Shown: positions 15,394 to 23,200, numbered from the stretch's first letter. The stretch is DNA of 30,049 bases from Paenisporosarcina sp049671445 (GCF_049671445.1 NZ_JBATUX010000049.1:1-30049), one strand, 5' to 3'. Numbers and translations are program-made. The notes: generated from the letters alone by a model not told the origin.

Positions 15394-16992
15394 TTGAAAA
15401 ATCGATCGTTACAATTCAAAATTTTTGTCTATGGCGCCTTATTTGTCACTGCTATTTCTCTCCTAATCGGGGCTTCTTTCTATTACACGATGTCCCAGAG
15501 CATTGAACAGCAGATCGGCAATCGTGCTCTAAATATTGCGATGACGACGGCAAATCGACCAGATGTGGTGGCAGGATTTGAAACTGAGAATCCTTCCGAT
15601 GTCTTACAGCCGATTGCCGAAGCGGTACGCGAACTTTCTGGTGCACAATATGTGGTAATAGGAAACGTTGAAGGAATTCGCTATGCACATCCAGTTGTTG
15701 AACGCATAGGTGAAAAAATGGTAGGTGACGACAATGAACGCGCCTTAATTAATGGAGAATCTTATATCTCCGAAGCGACCGGAACACTCGGACCTGCCTT
15801 ACGAGGAAAAACTCCGATTAAAAATGAGCAAGGTGAAATCGTGGGTATTATTTCAGTTGGGTTTTTAAAAGCTGATATCTCACATACCTTTTTTGAATAT
15901 GTCGATTCAATTATTACAATCGTTCTCTTGGCTATCATCTTAGGTATTATCGGTTCAACCATTTTGGCTAGAAGCATAAAAAAAGTGTTATTCAATTTAG
16001 AGCCTGCTGAAATTGCTCATTTATTCACGGAACGAAATACACTCATTGAATCTGTTCGCGAAGGAATTATTATGGTCGATCAAGATGCACGTATTTCGAT
16101 GATGAATAAAGCAGCCTACGAAACTCTTTCTTTACCAGAAGATGTAACATTAATTGGACGTTCAATTGAAGAGGTGTTACCTAATACACTCCTCCCTCAA
16201 GTCCTTCAAAATGGAGAGAAACAACTTGACCGTCAAATGGAAATACGCGGAAAAAGAGCAATCGTCAATCGAATACCTATTTTAATTGGAAAAGACATTG
16301 TAGGCGCTGTATCGAGTTTTCGTTTGCAATCGGATTTTGATCAGTTAACCACTGAACTTTCACAAGTGAAACAATATACAGAAGCACTGCGAGCACAAAC
16401 GCATGAATATCAAAACTTTCTTTATACCATTAGTGGGCTCATACAACTTAATTCGTTGGAGGAAGCTCTACAGCTTATCCATGACGAAAAGCAAGAACAT
16501 CAATCTCTTATCCATTTCGTCACAAAGAGATTACAAGACCCCTATTTAGGTGGTCTCGTCATTGGTTTATTCAATCGTGCTCGGGAACTAAAAGTTCAAT
16601 TTATTTTAGATGAAGATAGTTATTTAAACAGTTTGCCTAAACCTTTAGAAAAAAGCTTGTTTGTATCTATTATTGGAAATCTAGTAACTAATGCTTTTGA
16701 AGCGGTTGATCATTTAGCTGAATCAGATCGAGTGGTGCGGTTGTTTATTCTTGATAATGGACAAGAAATCTTAATTGAAGTTGAAGATTCTGGTGTAGGT
16801 CTTAGTTCTGATTTACAACAACACCTATTCAAGTCGCGCATTTCAACGAAAGTAGGACAAGATCGCGGTTACGGTTTAATAAAAGTTTCAGAGAATATTA
16901 AGGATTTGAATGGAGTCGTATCGATTGAAAATGGGGATTTAAATGGCGCACTTTTCGTCATCTCTATTCCAAAAGGAGGGTTTTCTGTATGA
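15394..16992 (+). CDS. DcuS/CitA/DctS-type sensor histidine kinase
   Basis: The 532-residue membrane kinase has a span at about 10-32, an extracytoplasmic Cache-type sensing domain (about 35-165) with the carboxylate-sensor pattern RYAHPVVERIG, a second span (about 171-193), a PAS domain (about 215-320), a phosphoacceptor His337 in QTHEYQNFLYTISGLIQL and an ATPase domain (NLVTNAFEAVD with Asn433, DSGVGL, GYGLI). This architecture senses C4-dicarboxylates or citrate in known members. The start is TTG 15394 with a weak ribosome binding site; no better in-frame start is visible. Its stop overlaps the start of the response regulator by 4 bp. The tct transporter genes downstream are its probable targets. 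Confidence 0.92.
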   Translation: MKNRSLQFKIFVYGALFVTAISLLIGASFYYTMSQSIEQQIGNRALNIAMTTANRPDVVAGFETENPSDVLQPIAEAVRELSGAQYVVIGNVEGIRYAHPVVERIGEKMVGDDNERALINGESYISEATGTLGPALRGKTPIKNEQGEIVGIISVGFLKADISHTFFEYVDSIITIVLLAIILGIIGSTILARSIKKVLFNLEPAEIAHLFTERNTLIESVREGIIMVDQDARISMMNKAAYETLSLPEDVTLIGRSIEEVLPNTLLPQVLQNGEKQLDRQMEIRGKRAIVNRIPILIGKDIVGAVSSFRLQSDFDQLTTELSQVKQYTEALRAQTHEYQNFLYTISGLIQLNSLEEALQLIHDEKQEHQSLIHFVTKRLQDPYLGGLVIGLFNRARELKVQFILDEDSYLNSLPKPLEKSLFVSIIGNLVTNAFEAVDHLAESDRVVRLFILDNGQEILIEVEDSGVGLSSDLQQHLFKSRISTKVGQDRGYGLIKVSENIKDLNGVVSIENGDLNGALFVISIPKGGFSV

Positions 16993-17675
16993 GTGAAGTA
17001 ATTGAGGTCTTAATCATAGAAGATGATCCACGAATCGCTGATATTCATCGTCGCTTTATTGATAAAATAGATGGGTTTGTTGTCGTTGGCTCTGCACATA
17101 CGGGGGCTGAGGCAAAGGACTGGGTTGTGTCCATGAAACCCGACTTAATTTTACTTGATGTTTATTTACCAGATATGATGGGCACTGAGTTGATGACTTT
17201 TATCCAGACAGAAAGCGCAGATACCGACATCATCTTTATCACCGCAGCTGCGGAAGTGAATGTCGTGAAACAAGCTTTCCGAGGTGGTGTTATTGACTAT
17301 ATCTTAAAACCGTTAACCTTCGATCGTTTTCAAGAAAGTTTGTCCGCCTATCAAGAGAAAAGAAAAACACTTTCAAGCCCTGGAAAATTACAAGAAGAGT
17401 CCATACAATTGTTGTGGCACCCTGTTAAGTCAACCAATTCTACTGATAATACACTGACTCCCAAAGGGATTGATCCAATTACAATGGATAAAGTGGTGGT
17501 TCAGTTAAAGCAACAAACACAAGGAATCACAGCTGAAAAAATGGGACTTGCAAGTGGACTTAGTAGATCAACCGCAAGAAGATATCTAGAATATCTCGTT
17601 TCAGAGAGTAAAGCGAGAGCTGAGCTCATTTATGGAACGATTGGTCGACCAGAGCGCAGGTACTTCCCTGCGTGA
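16989..17675 (+). CDS. CitB/DctR-type response regulator
   Basis: The 228-residue regulator has a receiver domain with acidic EDD (11-13), phosphoacceptor Asp57 in LILLDVYLPD and conserved Lys107 in YILKPL. The C-terminal domain (about 165-228) carries a helix-turn-helix (GITAEKMGLASGLSRSTARR) and ends GRPERRYFPA, the usual ending of the CitT/MalR/DctR group. It overlaps the kinase gene by ATGA and is its cognate partner. The probable target is the tctCBA operon 139 bp downstream, by analogy with CitST control of a citrate carrier in B. subtilis. Confidence 0.93.
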   Translation: MSEVIEVLIIEDDPRIADIHRRFIDKIDGFVVVGSAHTGAEAKDWVVSMKPDLILLDVYLPDMMGTELMTFIQTESADTDIIFITAAAEVNVVKQAFRGGVIDYILKPLTFDRFQESLSAYQEKRKTLSSPGKLQEESIQLLWHPVKSTNSTDNTLTPKGIDPITMDKVVVQLKQQTQGITAEKMGLASGLSRSTARRYLEYLVSESKARAELIYGTIGRPERRYFPA

Positions 17676-17760
17676 ACTTTATGAACAAAATGACGACAAA
17701 GACCTTTATTTCACTTATGACCCAAAACATCGAATTAAATAAAAGTTCTGATAAATTGAA

Positions 17761-17788
17761 GACAGCGTTTGAAAGCGCTGTCTTTTTT
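17761..17788 (+). terminator. Intrinsic terminator after the response regulator
   Basis: GACAGCG and CGCTGTC pair around a short loop (17761-17782) and are followed by TTTTTT. It lies just before the tctC ribosome binding site, so it either ends the two-component transcript or attenuates read-through into tctC. The 3' arm overlaps a cre-like sequence. Confidence 0.82.
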
Positions 17789-17814
17789 CAATTCATTTAA
17801 AGGGGATATCGTTT

Positions 17815-18822
17815 ATGTGGAAAAAATTATCAACCGTAGTTTTAGCAAGTTCATTGGCTTTAAGTTTAGTAGCATGCTCAAGCGAAGGAAATGAAAGCGC
17901 TTCATCAAACTATCCTGAAAAAACGATTACCATAGTGGCGCCTTCTGGGGCTGGTGGCGGATGGGATTTAACGGCCCGCTCAATTGCTAAAACGATGAAC
18001 GCTACAAAAATTGTCGAAGAACCAATCGTCGTTGAAAATAAACCAGGCGGCGGTGGGGCTGTATACATGGCTGAGTTTGCGACCAAAGAAGTGAAAAATG
18101 ATTATGCTTTAATGGTCAAATCACCACCAATTTTAATTAATAACAATAAATCTGAGGGTAACAGTCCTTATGGATTTAAAGATACAAAACCTCTAGCACA
18201 ATTAACACGTGATTACGGTGCTATTGTAGTGAAAGCAGATTCAGAATTCAAAACGTTAACTGATGTATTAGATGCTATAAAAGCAGATCCAAGTAAAATT
18301 ACTTTAGCTGGTGGATCTGCACCTGGTTCAATGGACCACTTAGTTGGAATTCTTCCTGCTTATAAATATGGTATTGATCCTAAAGCAGTCAAATATGTTT
18401 CTTATGATGGTGGCGGCGAAGCGGTTGCTGCACTTCTCGGGAATAATGCTGATGTCATCGCAACCGATGCATCAACTATTAGTGAATTTGTTAAATCAGG
18501 TGATGTGCGAGTGCTAGCTGTCAGTTCTTCTGACCGTTTAGAAGGTGTGCTAAGTGAAGTACCTACTTTCAAAGAAGAAGGTCTTGATACAGAATTTACA
18601 ATTTGGCGCGGATTATTTGGACCTAAAGATATGTCTGATCAAGCCTATGATTTTTGGACATCGAAATTAGACGAGTTAGTTGAAACAGAAGAATGGAAAG
18701 CTGAACTTGAAAGAAATGGATGGCAAAGTGAATACCGCAATGCCGAAGACTTCACTACGTATTTAGAAGATCAAGACAAAGTGATTGTTGAATTATTAAC
18801 AGCATTAGACATGCAAAAATAA
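17815..18822 (+). CDS. tctC: Tripartite tricarboxylate transporter substrate-binding lipoprotein TctC
   Basis: TctC-type proteins capture carboxylates outside the membrane and deliver them to the TctA/TctB channel. The 335-residue precursor has a Lys-containing n-region, a hydrophobic core and a lipobox LVAC, giving lipidated Cys21. The mature part shows the family's YPEKTITIVAPSGAGGGWD and VVENKPGGGGA segments, AGGSAPGSMDHL and a GGGEAVAALLGN stretch. AAAGGGGAT precedes ATG 17815. It heads the tctC-tctB-tctA operon. The family binds citrate and many other carboxylates and the ligand is not readable here; the DcuS/CitA-type kinase upstream suggests a di- or tricarboxylate. Confidence 0.93.
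   Translation: MWKKLSTVVLASSLALSLVACSSEGNESASSNYPEKTITIVAPSGAGGGWDLTARSIAKTMNATKIVEEPIVVENKPGGGGAVYMAEFATKEVKNDYALMVKSPPILINNNKSEGNSPYGFKDTKPLAQLTRDYGAIVVKADSEFKTLTDVLDAIKADPSKITLAGGSAPGSMDHLVGILPAYKYGIDPKAVKYVSYDGGGEAVAALLGNNADVIATDASTISEFVKSGDVRVLAVSSSDRLEGVLSEVPTFKEEGLDTEFTIWRGLFGPKDMSDQAYDFWTSKLDELVETEEWKAELERNGWQSEYRNAEDFTTYLEDQDKVIVELLTALDMQK
17892..17905 (+). promoter_or_regulatory. cre-like site within the start of tctC
   Basis: TGAAAGCGCTTCAT agrees with the cre consensus at 13 of 14 positions. It lies 78 bp inside tctC, where internal cre sites can act as road-blocks. The match could be chance. Confidence 0.3.
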
Positions 18823-18830
18823 TGAATGAA

Positions 18831-18858
18831 GGCGACGGCAATAGCGGTCGCCCTTTTC
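18831..18858 (+). terminator. Weak hairpin between tctC and tctB
   Basis: GGCGAC (18831-18836) pairs with GTCGCC (18847-18852), followed by a broken T tract (CTTTTCTTT). This may terminate part of the transcripts or protect the tctC mRNA 3' end, giving more receptor than membrane subunits. Confidence 0.55.
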
Positions 18859-18878
18859 TTTAGGAGGTGTGAAAGATA

Positions 18879-19328
18879 ATGAGTAAAACGTTCGATCGTT
18901 TCGCAAGTATCGCCTTTTTACTGATTGGTCTTTTGTTTGTCATTGAAAGTCGTTCCATTTCACAAAGTGCATACGGTTCTACAGTTGGACCTAATATTTT
19001 TCCTATGGCACTTGGAATCATCCTCATCTTATTAAGCATTCGCTTACTTTTTGAAACGATGAAATATGAACACGTCGCAGGTAGAAAAGAACCTGTTCAA
19101 TACGTTAAATTTTTAATTATTTTCATAAGTGCTGCGGTGTATGCAGCTGTCTTAGAACCAGTCGGGTATGTGATTTCAACCTTCATTTTCTTGGTTATTG
19201 CATTTCAAACAATGGAACGTGGGAAATGGATTAGTACACTGCTCATCGCTAGTGCATTTTCATTCGGTGTATATTACTTTTTTGCAGAATTTCTTGGCGG
19301 ATCATTGCCTGGATTCCCAGAGTTTTAA
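18879..19328 (+). CDS. tctB: Tripartite tricarboxylate transporter small membrane subunit TctB
   Basis: The 149-residue protein has about four membrane spans and the family's first-loop pattern (SQSAYGSTVGPNIFPMALG). TctB partners with TctA in the membrane; its individual role is poorly defined. AGGAGGTG precedes ATG 18879. The gene lies 56 bp after tctC and 18 bp before tctA, so all three are one operon. Confidence 0.9.
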   Translation: MSKTFDRFASIAFLLIGLLFVIESRSISQSAYGSTVGPNIFPMALGIILILLSIRLLFETMKYEHVAGRKEPVQYVKFLIIFISAAVYAAVLEPVGYVISTFIFLVIAFQTMERGKWISTLLIASAFSFGVYYFFAEFLGGSLPGFPEF

Positions 19329-19346
19329 AGTGAAAGGAGTTTTGGC

Positions 19347-20873
19347 ATGAGTACTTTAGATTTTTTATTTAACGGATTTGCTGTCGCATTCCAGTGGCAA
19401 AATATAATGTTTGCATTCGTTGGTGTGTTAATTGGTACCGCTGTTGGAGTATTGCCTGGTATAGGTCCGATGAGTGGTGTTGCCCTCCTTATTCCTGTAA
19501 CTGCTACCTTAACTTCTGGCATGCCCACTGAAGCAGCCGCTGCAAGTTCAATCATATTACTAGCTGGCGTTTATTACGGAGCGATGTATGGAGGTTCCAC
19601 AACGTCTATTCTGCTGAATACCCCTGGAGAATCATCTTCAGTTGTTACCACATTAGATGGTTACCAAATGGCCAAACAAGGTCGCGCTGGCGCTGCTCTT
19701 TCCATCGCCGCTATCGGTTCATTCGTTGCAGGTATTGTTTCGTTAATTGGCTTGGTTTTATTAGCAAAACCGCTTTCAAAAGTTGCTCTTAATTTTGGAC
19801 CTGCTGAGTATTTCTCCCTCATGCTTCTTGGGTTATGTGCAGTTAGTGGATTAGCAGGAAAATCTATGACTAAAGCATTGATCATGACGATATTCGGTTT
19901 GCTTTTAGCAACCATCGGAATCGACGCCGTTTCAGGGATTGCTCGTTTTACATACGATTTGCCTATTCTGTACTCAGGTCTCGAATTTTTAACAATAGCC
20001 GTTGGATTATTTGCTCTTGGTGAAGTCTTTAAAACGATTCTTGAACGAGACAAAGAAGATGGTGCAATTGCCAAAATCGAGCGTATTTTACCGACGAAGC
20101 AAGATTTAAAAGATAGTGCCGTACCCATTGTTCGTGGTTCATTTTTAGGCTTCTTCATTGGTGTTCTGCCTGGTGCAGGTGCAACTCTCGCCTCCTTCTT
20201 TTCTTACATGGCAGAGAAAAAATTCAGTAAACATCCGGAGAAATTCGGTACTGGCGCAATTGAAGGAGTAGCAGGACCCGAATCAGCAAATAACGCTGCA
20301 TCTGGTGGTGCGATGATTCCATTATTAACACTTGGTATTCCTGGTTCAGGAACAACAGCCATATTGATGGGTGCACTTATCATGTACAACATTCAGCCAG
20401 GTCCGTTGTTATTTGAAGATCATCCAGAAGTTGCTTGGGGTCTGATTGCAAGTATGTTTATCGGTAACTTGATGCTGTTAGTTTTAAATATGCCACTCGT
20501 TAAAGTGTTTGCGAAAATTATTCAAACACCTAAAAAGTATCTGCTTCCGATTATTGTCGCGATTTCCTTTTTTGGTGTCTATGCCGTTCAATACACCACT
20601 TTCGATTTATACTTGTTACTTGCATGTGGGTTCCTTGGTTATTTATTAGCGAAAAACGACTATCCTCTTGCACCTCTTGTATTGGCACTTGTATTAGGGC
20701 CAATGATTGAGAATAATATGCGTCGTGCATTAACAATTTCAAATGGTGACTTCTCTATTTTTGTAACAAAACCGTTGTCTTTAGTCTTTATCATTGCAGC
20801 CATTGCTTGGATCGTTATTCCGCTTCTTTTAAAACTAAAAGGACGTAATATCATCGTCAATGATGAAGAGTAA
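19347..20873 (+). CDS. tctA: Tripartite tricarboxylate transporter large membrane subunit TctA
   Basis: TctA is the ion-coupled permease of the tripartite tricarboxylate transporter system. The 508-residue protein has about 10-12 membrane spans. Its two halves carry related Gly/Pro-rich re-entrant segments, GVLPGIGPMSGVALLIP and GVLPGAGATLASFFSYMAEK, plus the family signature YYGAMYGGSTTSILLNTPGE and PESANNAASGGAMIPLLTLGIPGSG. AAAGGAG lies ten bases before ATG 19347. It ends the tctCBA operon; a repeat-rich gap follows. Confidence 0.95.
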   Translation: MSTLDFLFNGFAVAFQWQNIMFAFVGVLIGTAVGVLPGIGPMSGVALLIPVTATLTSGMPTEAAAASSIILLAGVYYGAMYGGSTTSILLNTPGESSSVVTTLDGYQMAKQGRAGAALSIAAIGSFVAGIVSLIGLVLLAKPLSKVALNFGPAEYFSLMLLGLCAVSGLAGKSMTKALIMTIFGLLLATIGIDAVSGIARFTYDLPILYSGLEFLTIAVGLFALGEVFKTILERDKEDGAIAKIERILPTKQDLKDSAVPIVRGSFLGFFIGVLPGAGATLASFFSYMAEKKFSKHPEKFGTGAIEGVAGPESANNAASGGAMIPLLTLGIPGSGTTAILMGALIMYNIQPGPLLFEDHPEVAWGLIASMFIGNLMLLVLNMPLVKVFAKIIQTPKKYLLPIIVAISFFGVYAVQYTTFDLYLLLACGFLGYLLAKNDYPLAPLVLALVLGPMIENNMRRALTISNGDFSIFVTKPLSLVFIIAAIAWIVIPLLLKLKGRNIIVNDEE

Positions 20874-20887
20874 GTAAGTAAATGATC

Positions 20888-20917
20888 GAAAAAAGCTGGG
20901 CGTATTTATACGCTCAG
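20888..20917 (-). terminator. Palindrome with a minus-strand T run, downstream of tctA
   Basis: AGCTGGGCGTAT and ATACGCTCAG form a near-perfect palindrome at 20894-20917. Six Ts follow on the minus strand (plus-strand A run 20889-20894), so it would end minus-strand transcription; on the plus strand there is no T run, although it is the only hairpin after tctA. The same 24 bp recur at 21327-21350, so it may be a repeated element rather than a dedicated terminator. Confidence 0.5.
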
Positions 20918-20975
20918 TCAGACTGTAGACAAACAAAAAAATTAGTGAATATAACTGTATTTCTATGCAAGATAT

Positions 20976-21095
20976 GTTGATTTCCTTTGCGGCGGACGCG
21001 TTTCGCGGGCACGGCTTTCTCCTCGTCACTACGTTCCTGCGGGGCCTACAGCTCGTGCTATTCCCGCTGAAGTCGCCGCCTCCACTCCAATCAAC
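20976..21095 (-). repeat. MITE-like palindromic element, copy C (120 bp)
   Basis: The element is bounded by GTTGATT (20976-20982) and AATCAAC (21089-21095), the same ends as the 6289-6547 copy but in the opposite orientation. Shared blocks in order include GGACGC, CGCGGGCA, CTCCTCG, TGCGGGG, GCTATTCCCGCT and CCACTCCAATCAAC. It lacks the two mutually complementary internal segments present in the longer copy. Non-coding. Confidence 0.72.
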
Positions 21096-21131
21096 AGAAA
21101 GCGTTTCTCTTCAAAATATTTAAGAAAGAAA

Positions 21132-21246
21132 GTGGTCGCTTATTTCTGAAGACTCCTGCGGAAAAAACGGAACAAGCTAGACCCCGCAGGCAGAGCCGAG
21201 GAGGCTTGCGTTTCGTCCGAGGAAACCGAAAGAAATAGCCGACCAC
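21132..21246. repeat. Palindromic intergenic element of a second type, copy D (115 bp)
   Basis: The ends GTGGTCGCTTATTTCT and AGAAATAGCCGACCAC are inverted at 14 of 16 positions. The centre has CTCCTGCGG pairing with CCGCAGG, then GCCGAGGAGGCTTGCG. The central words resemble GC-rich intergenic repeats I have seen in other Bacillales, but the terminal sequence differs from copies A-C. Non-coding. Confidence 0.65.
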
Positions 21247-21315
21247 ATTTTTTATAAAGTGGAAAAGATGAATCCTCGAATATTTATACTTTTATATTAA
21301 TTAATATTCTTTTGT

Positions 21316-21363
21316 CAACAAGCTGAAGCTGGGCGTATTTATACGCTCAGCTTCAGCTTGTTG
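21316..21363. repeat. Near-perfect 48-bp palindrome
   Basis: CAACAAGCTGAAGCTG (21316-21331) pairs perfectly with CAGCTTCAGCTTGTTG (21348-21363), and the 16 bp between continue the stem with one G-T pair down to a 2-4 base turn. The inner 24 bp are identical to 20894-20917. No T run adjoins either side. Confidence 0.8.
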
Positions 21364-21373
21364 TTAGGTGAGG

Positions 21374-21432
21374 GTTTATTCCCTTTCAATGTGGTTTATT
21401 CCCATTGGCAGATGCTTTATTCCCATTCACCC
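21374..21432. repeat. Degenerate tandem array, three units (TTTATTCCC core)
   Basis: The A of TTTATTCCC falls at 21378, 21398 and 21419, steps of 20 and 21. The core is the same as in the 13692-13810 array, 7.6 kb away. It lies downstream of the VOC gene and just beyond that gene's terminator. Confidence 0.7.
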
Positions 21433-21445
21433 AATTTTCCCCAAC

Positions 21446-21475
21446 AAAAAAAGGCTGCCAGTTCTATCGGCAGCC
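21446..21475 (-). terminator. Intrinsic terminator after the VOC gene
   Basis: GGCTGCC (21453-21459) pairs with GGCAGCC (21469-21475); seven Ts follow on the minus strand (21446-21452). It lies 23 bp after the stop codon. Confidence 0.9.
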
Positions 21476-21498
21476 CCATTTATCTTTTTCACATATTG

Positions 21499-21918
21499 TT
21501 ATTCAGCTTGTCTTTTTTCAAAATTCAAATCCCATGTATAGCCAAACTTATCGCTTACTTTTGCGTATTTCGCACCCCAGAACGTGTCTTGAAGTTCCAT
21601 AATCGCGTTACCGTCATCTAACAAAGTATTGTATAAGCGATTCACTTCTTCTTCACTTTCGCATTCAATCATCAATGCAACATTTGATGTCCCTGATTCG
21701 CCGGGAGTAGGCGAATCTGCAAGCATAATGCTGAAGGTTCCATTGGTTAAGTGACAATGCATAATGTAGTCCGCAGCTTCTGGTGGATAAGGAAAACCTC
21801 CATCGCTATCGCTATACTTCATCATTCCCGTGTTCTCTAACCCAAAAGTTTCTTGATAATATGTCGCAGCATCTTTTCCATTTCCATAAAACGATAAATA
21901 TGGTGTTACTGGTTTCAT
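21499..21918 (-). CDS. VOC family protein, PhnB/YjdN-like (glyoxalase fold)
   Basis: The 139-residue cytosolic protein has the PhnB-like pattern: PYLSFYGNGKDAATYYQETFG at the N-terminus, YIMHCHLTNGTFSIMLADS in the middle, and DTFWGAKYAKVSDKFGYTW followed by DLNFEK at the end. PhnB-like VOC proteins are metal-site folds of unclear activity; this one is not known to act on phosphonates. I start at ATG 21918, preceded by AAAGGGA, rather than at the in-frame ATG 21969, because the family begins at MKPVTPYL. It is a stand-alone gene with its own terminator and no functional link to its neighbours. Confidence 0.88.
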   Translation of the reverse strand: MKPVTPYLSFYGNGKDAATYYQETFGLENTGMMKYSDSDGGFPYPPEAADYIMHCHLTNGTFSIMLADSPTPGESGTSNVALMIECESEEEVNRLYNTLLDDGNAIMELQDTFWGAKYAKVSDKFGYTWDLNFEKRQAE

Positions 21919-22006
21919 CAGCTTACATTCCCTTTGTAAAAAATTAATTTCATTAATAAGGTTCGCCATTTATCTATAAAAGCCTTTATTAATTAAAGGG
22001 AAATTA

Positions 22007-22102
22007 ATTTATCGCAAACTGGAGATTTATCGCTCAATCCGAACACTTTATCAATCAAACTAACGATTTATCGCTCAATCTGAGGATTTATCGCTCAAAC
22101 TG
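22007..22102. repeat. Degenerate tandem array, five units, about 20-21-bp period (GATTTATCGCTCAA core)
   Basis: The A of TTATCG (TTATCA in one unit) falls at 22011, 22029, 22050, 22070 and 22090. Read on the minus strand the unit is TTGAGCGATAAATC plus six variable bases. It occupies most of the gap between the RNR beta gene and the VOC gene. Confidence 0.75.
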
Positions 22103-22135
22103 GTCTCACAAGCTAGTCGACTTGACTTATGAGAC
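22103..22135 (-). terminator. Hairpin after the RNR operon, possible weak terminator
   Basis: GTCTCA (22103-22108) pairs with TGAGAC (22130-22135), 11 bp after the RNR beta stop codon. There is no T run, so it may be an mRNA 3' stem rather than a true terminator. Confidence 0.35.
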
Positions 22136-22146
22136 GCCTAATCTCC

Positions 22147-23187
22147 TTACAAGTCATCAAATCCATTATCTTGCACATTAACTTTGACGTATTGACGGGA
22201 TTTTTGTTCGAAGAAATCAGTTTTCCCTAAATCTACATCTTCATAGGCTTTGATCCATTTTAATGGATTCTTGCGATACTCAGGGAATGGACGTTCATAA
22301 CCGAGTTGAGCACAGCGAACATTAGCGTAAAAGTAAATATATTCTTCCACGTCATCAACATCTAGTCCATCGATTCGGTCTCCTATGACTTCACGGGCCC
22401 ATTCAGTTTCAAGCATCGCTGCTTCTTTGAAAATTGCTACCACTTCACGCGCTCTTTCTGGCGTATCATACTGTGGATATTCCTGTAACAATTCTTGATA
22501 AATTTTCACGAATAAATCCACATGAATTTGTTCATCCCGGTTGATGTAGTTAATCATTGTACTTGTGCCGACCATCTTTTGATGACGGGCTAGGTGATAG
22601 AAGAATGCGAATCCTGAATAGAAAAACAACCCTTCCAAGATAACATCATAGACAATTGCTGTTAGTAACGAATCTACATTCGGCTTTTCGGTAAAATCTT
22701 CATAGCCTTTCATAATAAATTCATTACGTTTTTGTAGAACGGTTTCTGTGCGCCAGTAATCAAACACACGGTCTTGCTCATCCTTTGATACCAAGCTCGA
22801 TAACACATACGAATATGAATGGTTATGAATAACTTCCTGTTGTGCCAAGATAATCATCAGTGCGTTCAAACTGGAATCAGTAAGATAATCAGCCACTTTT
22901 CCAGCAAAGTCAGTTTGAACACTGTCGAGCAATGCCAATAAGCCGATAATTTTTAAGAATGCTTGTCGTTCCGGTTCATTTAAGGAACTGAATTGTTTTA
23001 CGTCTGAACCCATATTGATTTCAAATGGTGTCCAAAAGTTGCCGAGCATTCTTTTGTATTTTGGATATGCCCAACTAAATCGGACATCATCCCAATTTAA
23101 AATATTCGAAGAGGCTCCATTTACGATACCTGTTGAACGATTTGGTGCATCTTTATCCATGAGCTTTCGTTTTTCGATTGTCGTCAT
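22147..23187 (-). CDS. Class I ribonucleotide reductase, beta (radical) subunit
   Basis: The small subunit houses the dimetal centre and tyrosyl radical that start ribonucleotide reduction. In the 346-residue protein the metal ligands are Asp88 (LLDSVQ), Glu118 and His121 (QQEVIHNHSY), Glu185, Glu219 and His222 (RDEQIHVD); the radical Tyr is Tyr125. I start at ATG 23187 after AAGGGGG; the upstream in-frame start at 23220 would overlap the alpha gene. The gene begins 13 bp after the alpha stop codon. The sequence is unlike B. subtilis NrdF as I remember it, and no nrdI lies nearby, so assignment to class Ia or Ib is open. Confidence 0.95.
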   Translation of the reverse strand: MTTIEKRKLMDKDAPNRSTGIVNGASSNILNWDDVRFSWAYPKYKRMLGNFWTPFEINMGSDVKQFSSLNEPERQAFLKIIGLLALLDSVQTDFAGKVADYLTDSSLNALMIILAQQEVIHNHSYSYVLSSLVSKDEQDRVFDYWRTETVLQKRNEFIMKGYEDFTEKPNVDSLLTAIVYDVILEGLFFYSGFAFFYHLARHQKMVGTSTMINYINRDEQIHVDLFVKIYQELLQEYPQYDTPERAREVVAIFKEAAMLETEWAREVIGDRIDGLDVDDVEEYIYFYANVRCAQLGYERPFPEYRKNPLKWIKAYEDVDLGKTDFFEQKSRQYVKVNVQDNGFDDL

Positions 23188-23200
23188 ATACAGTTCCCCC

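Noticed and set aside
21919..21969. Seventeen-residue extension of the VOC protein
   Set aside because: AAAGGGA precedes ATG 21918, and PhnB-like proteins begin at the MKPVTPYL strand.
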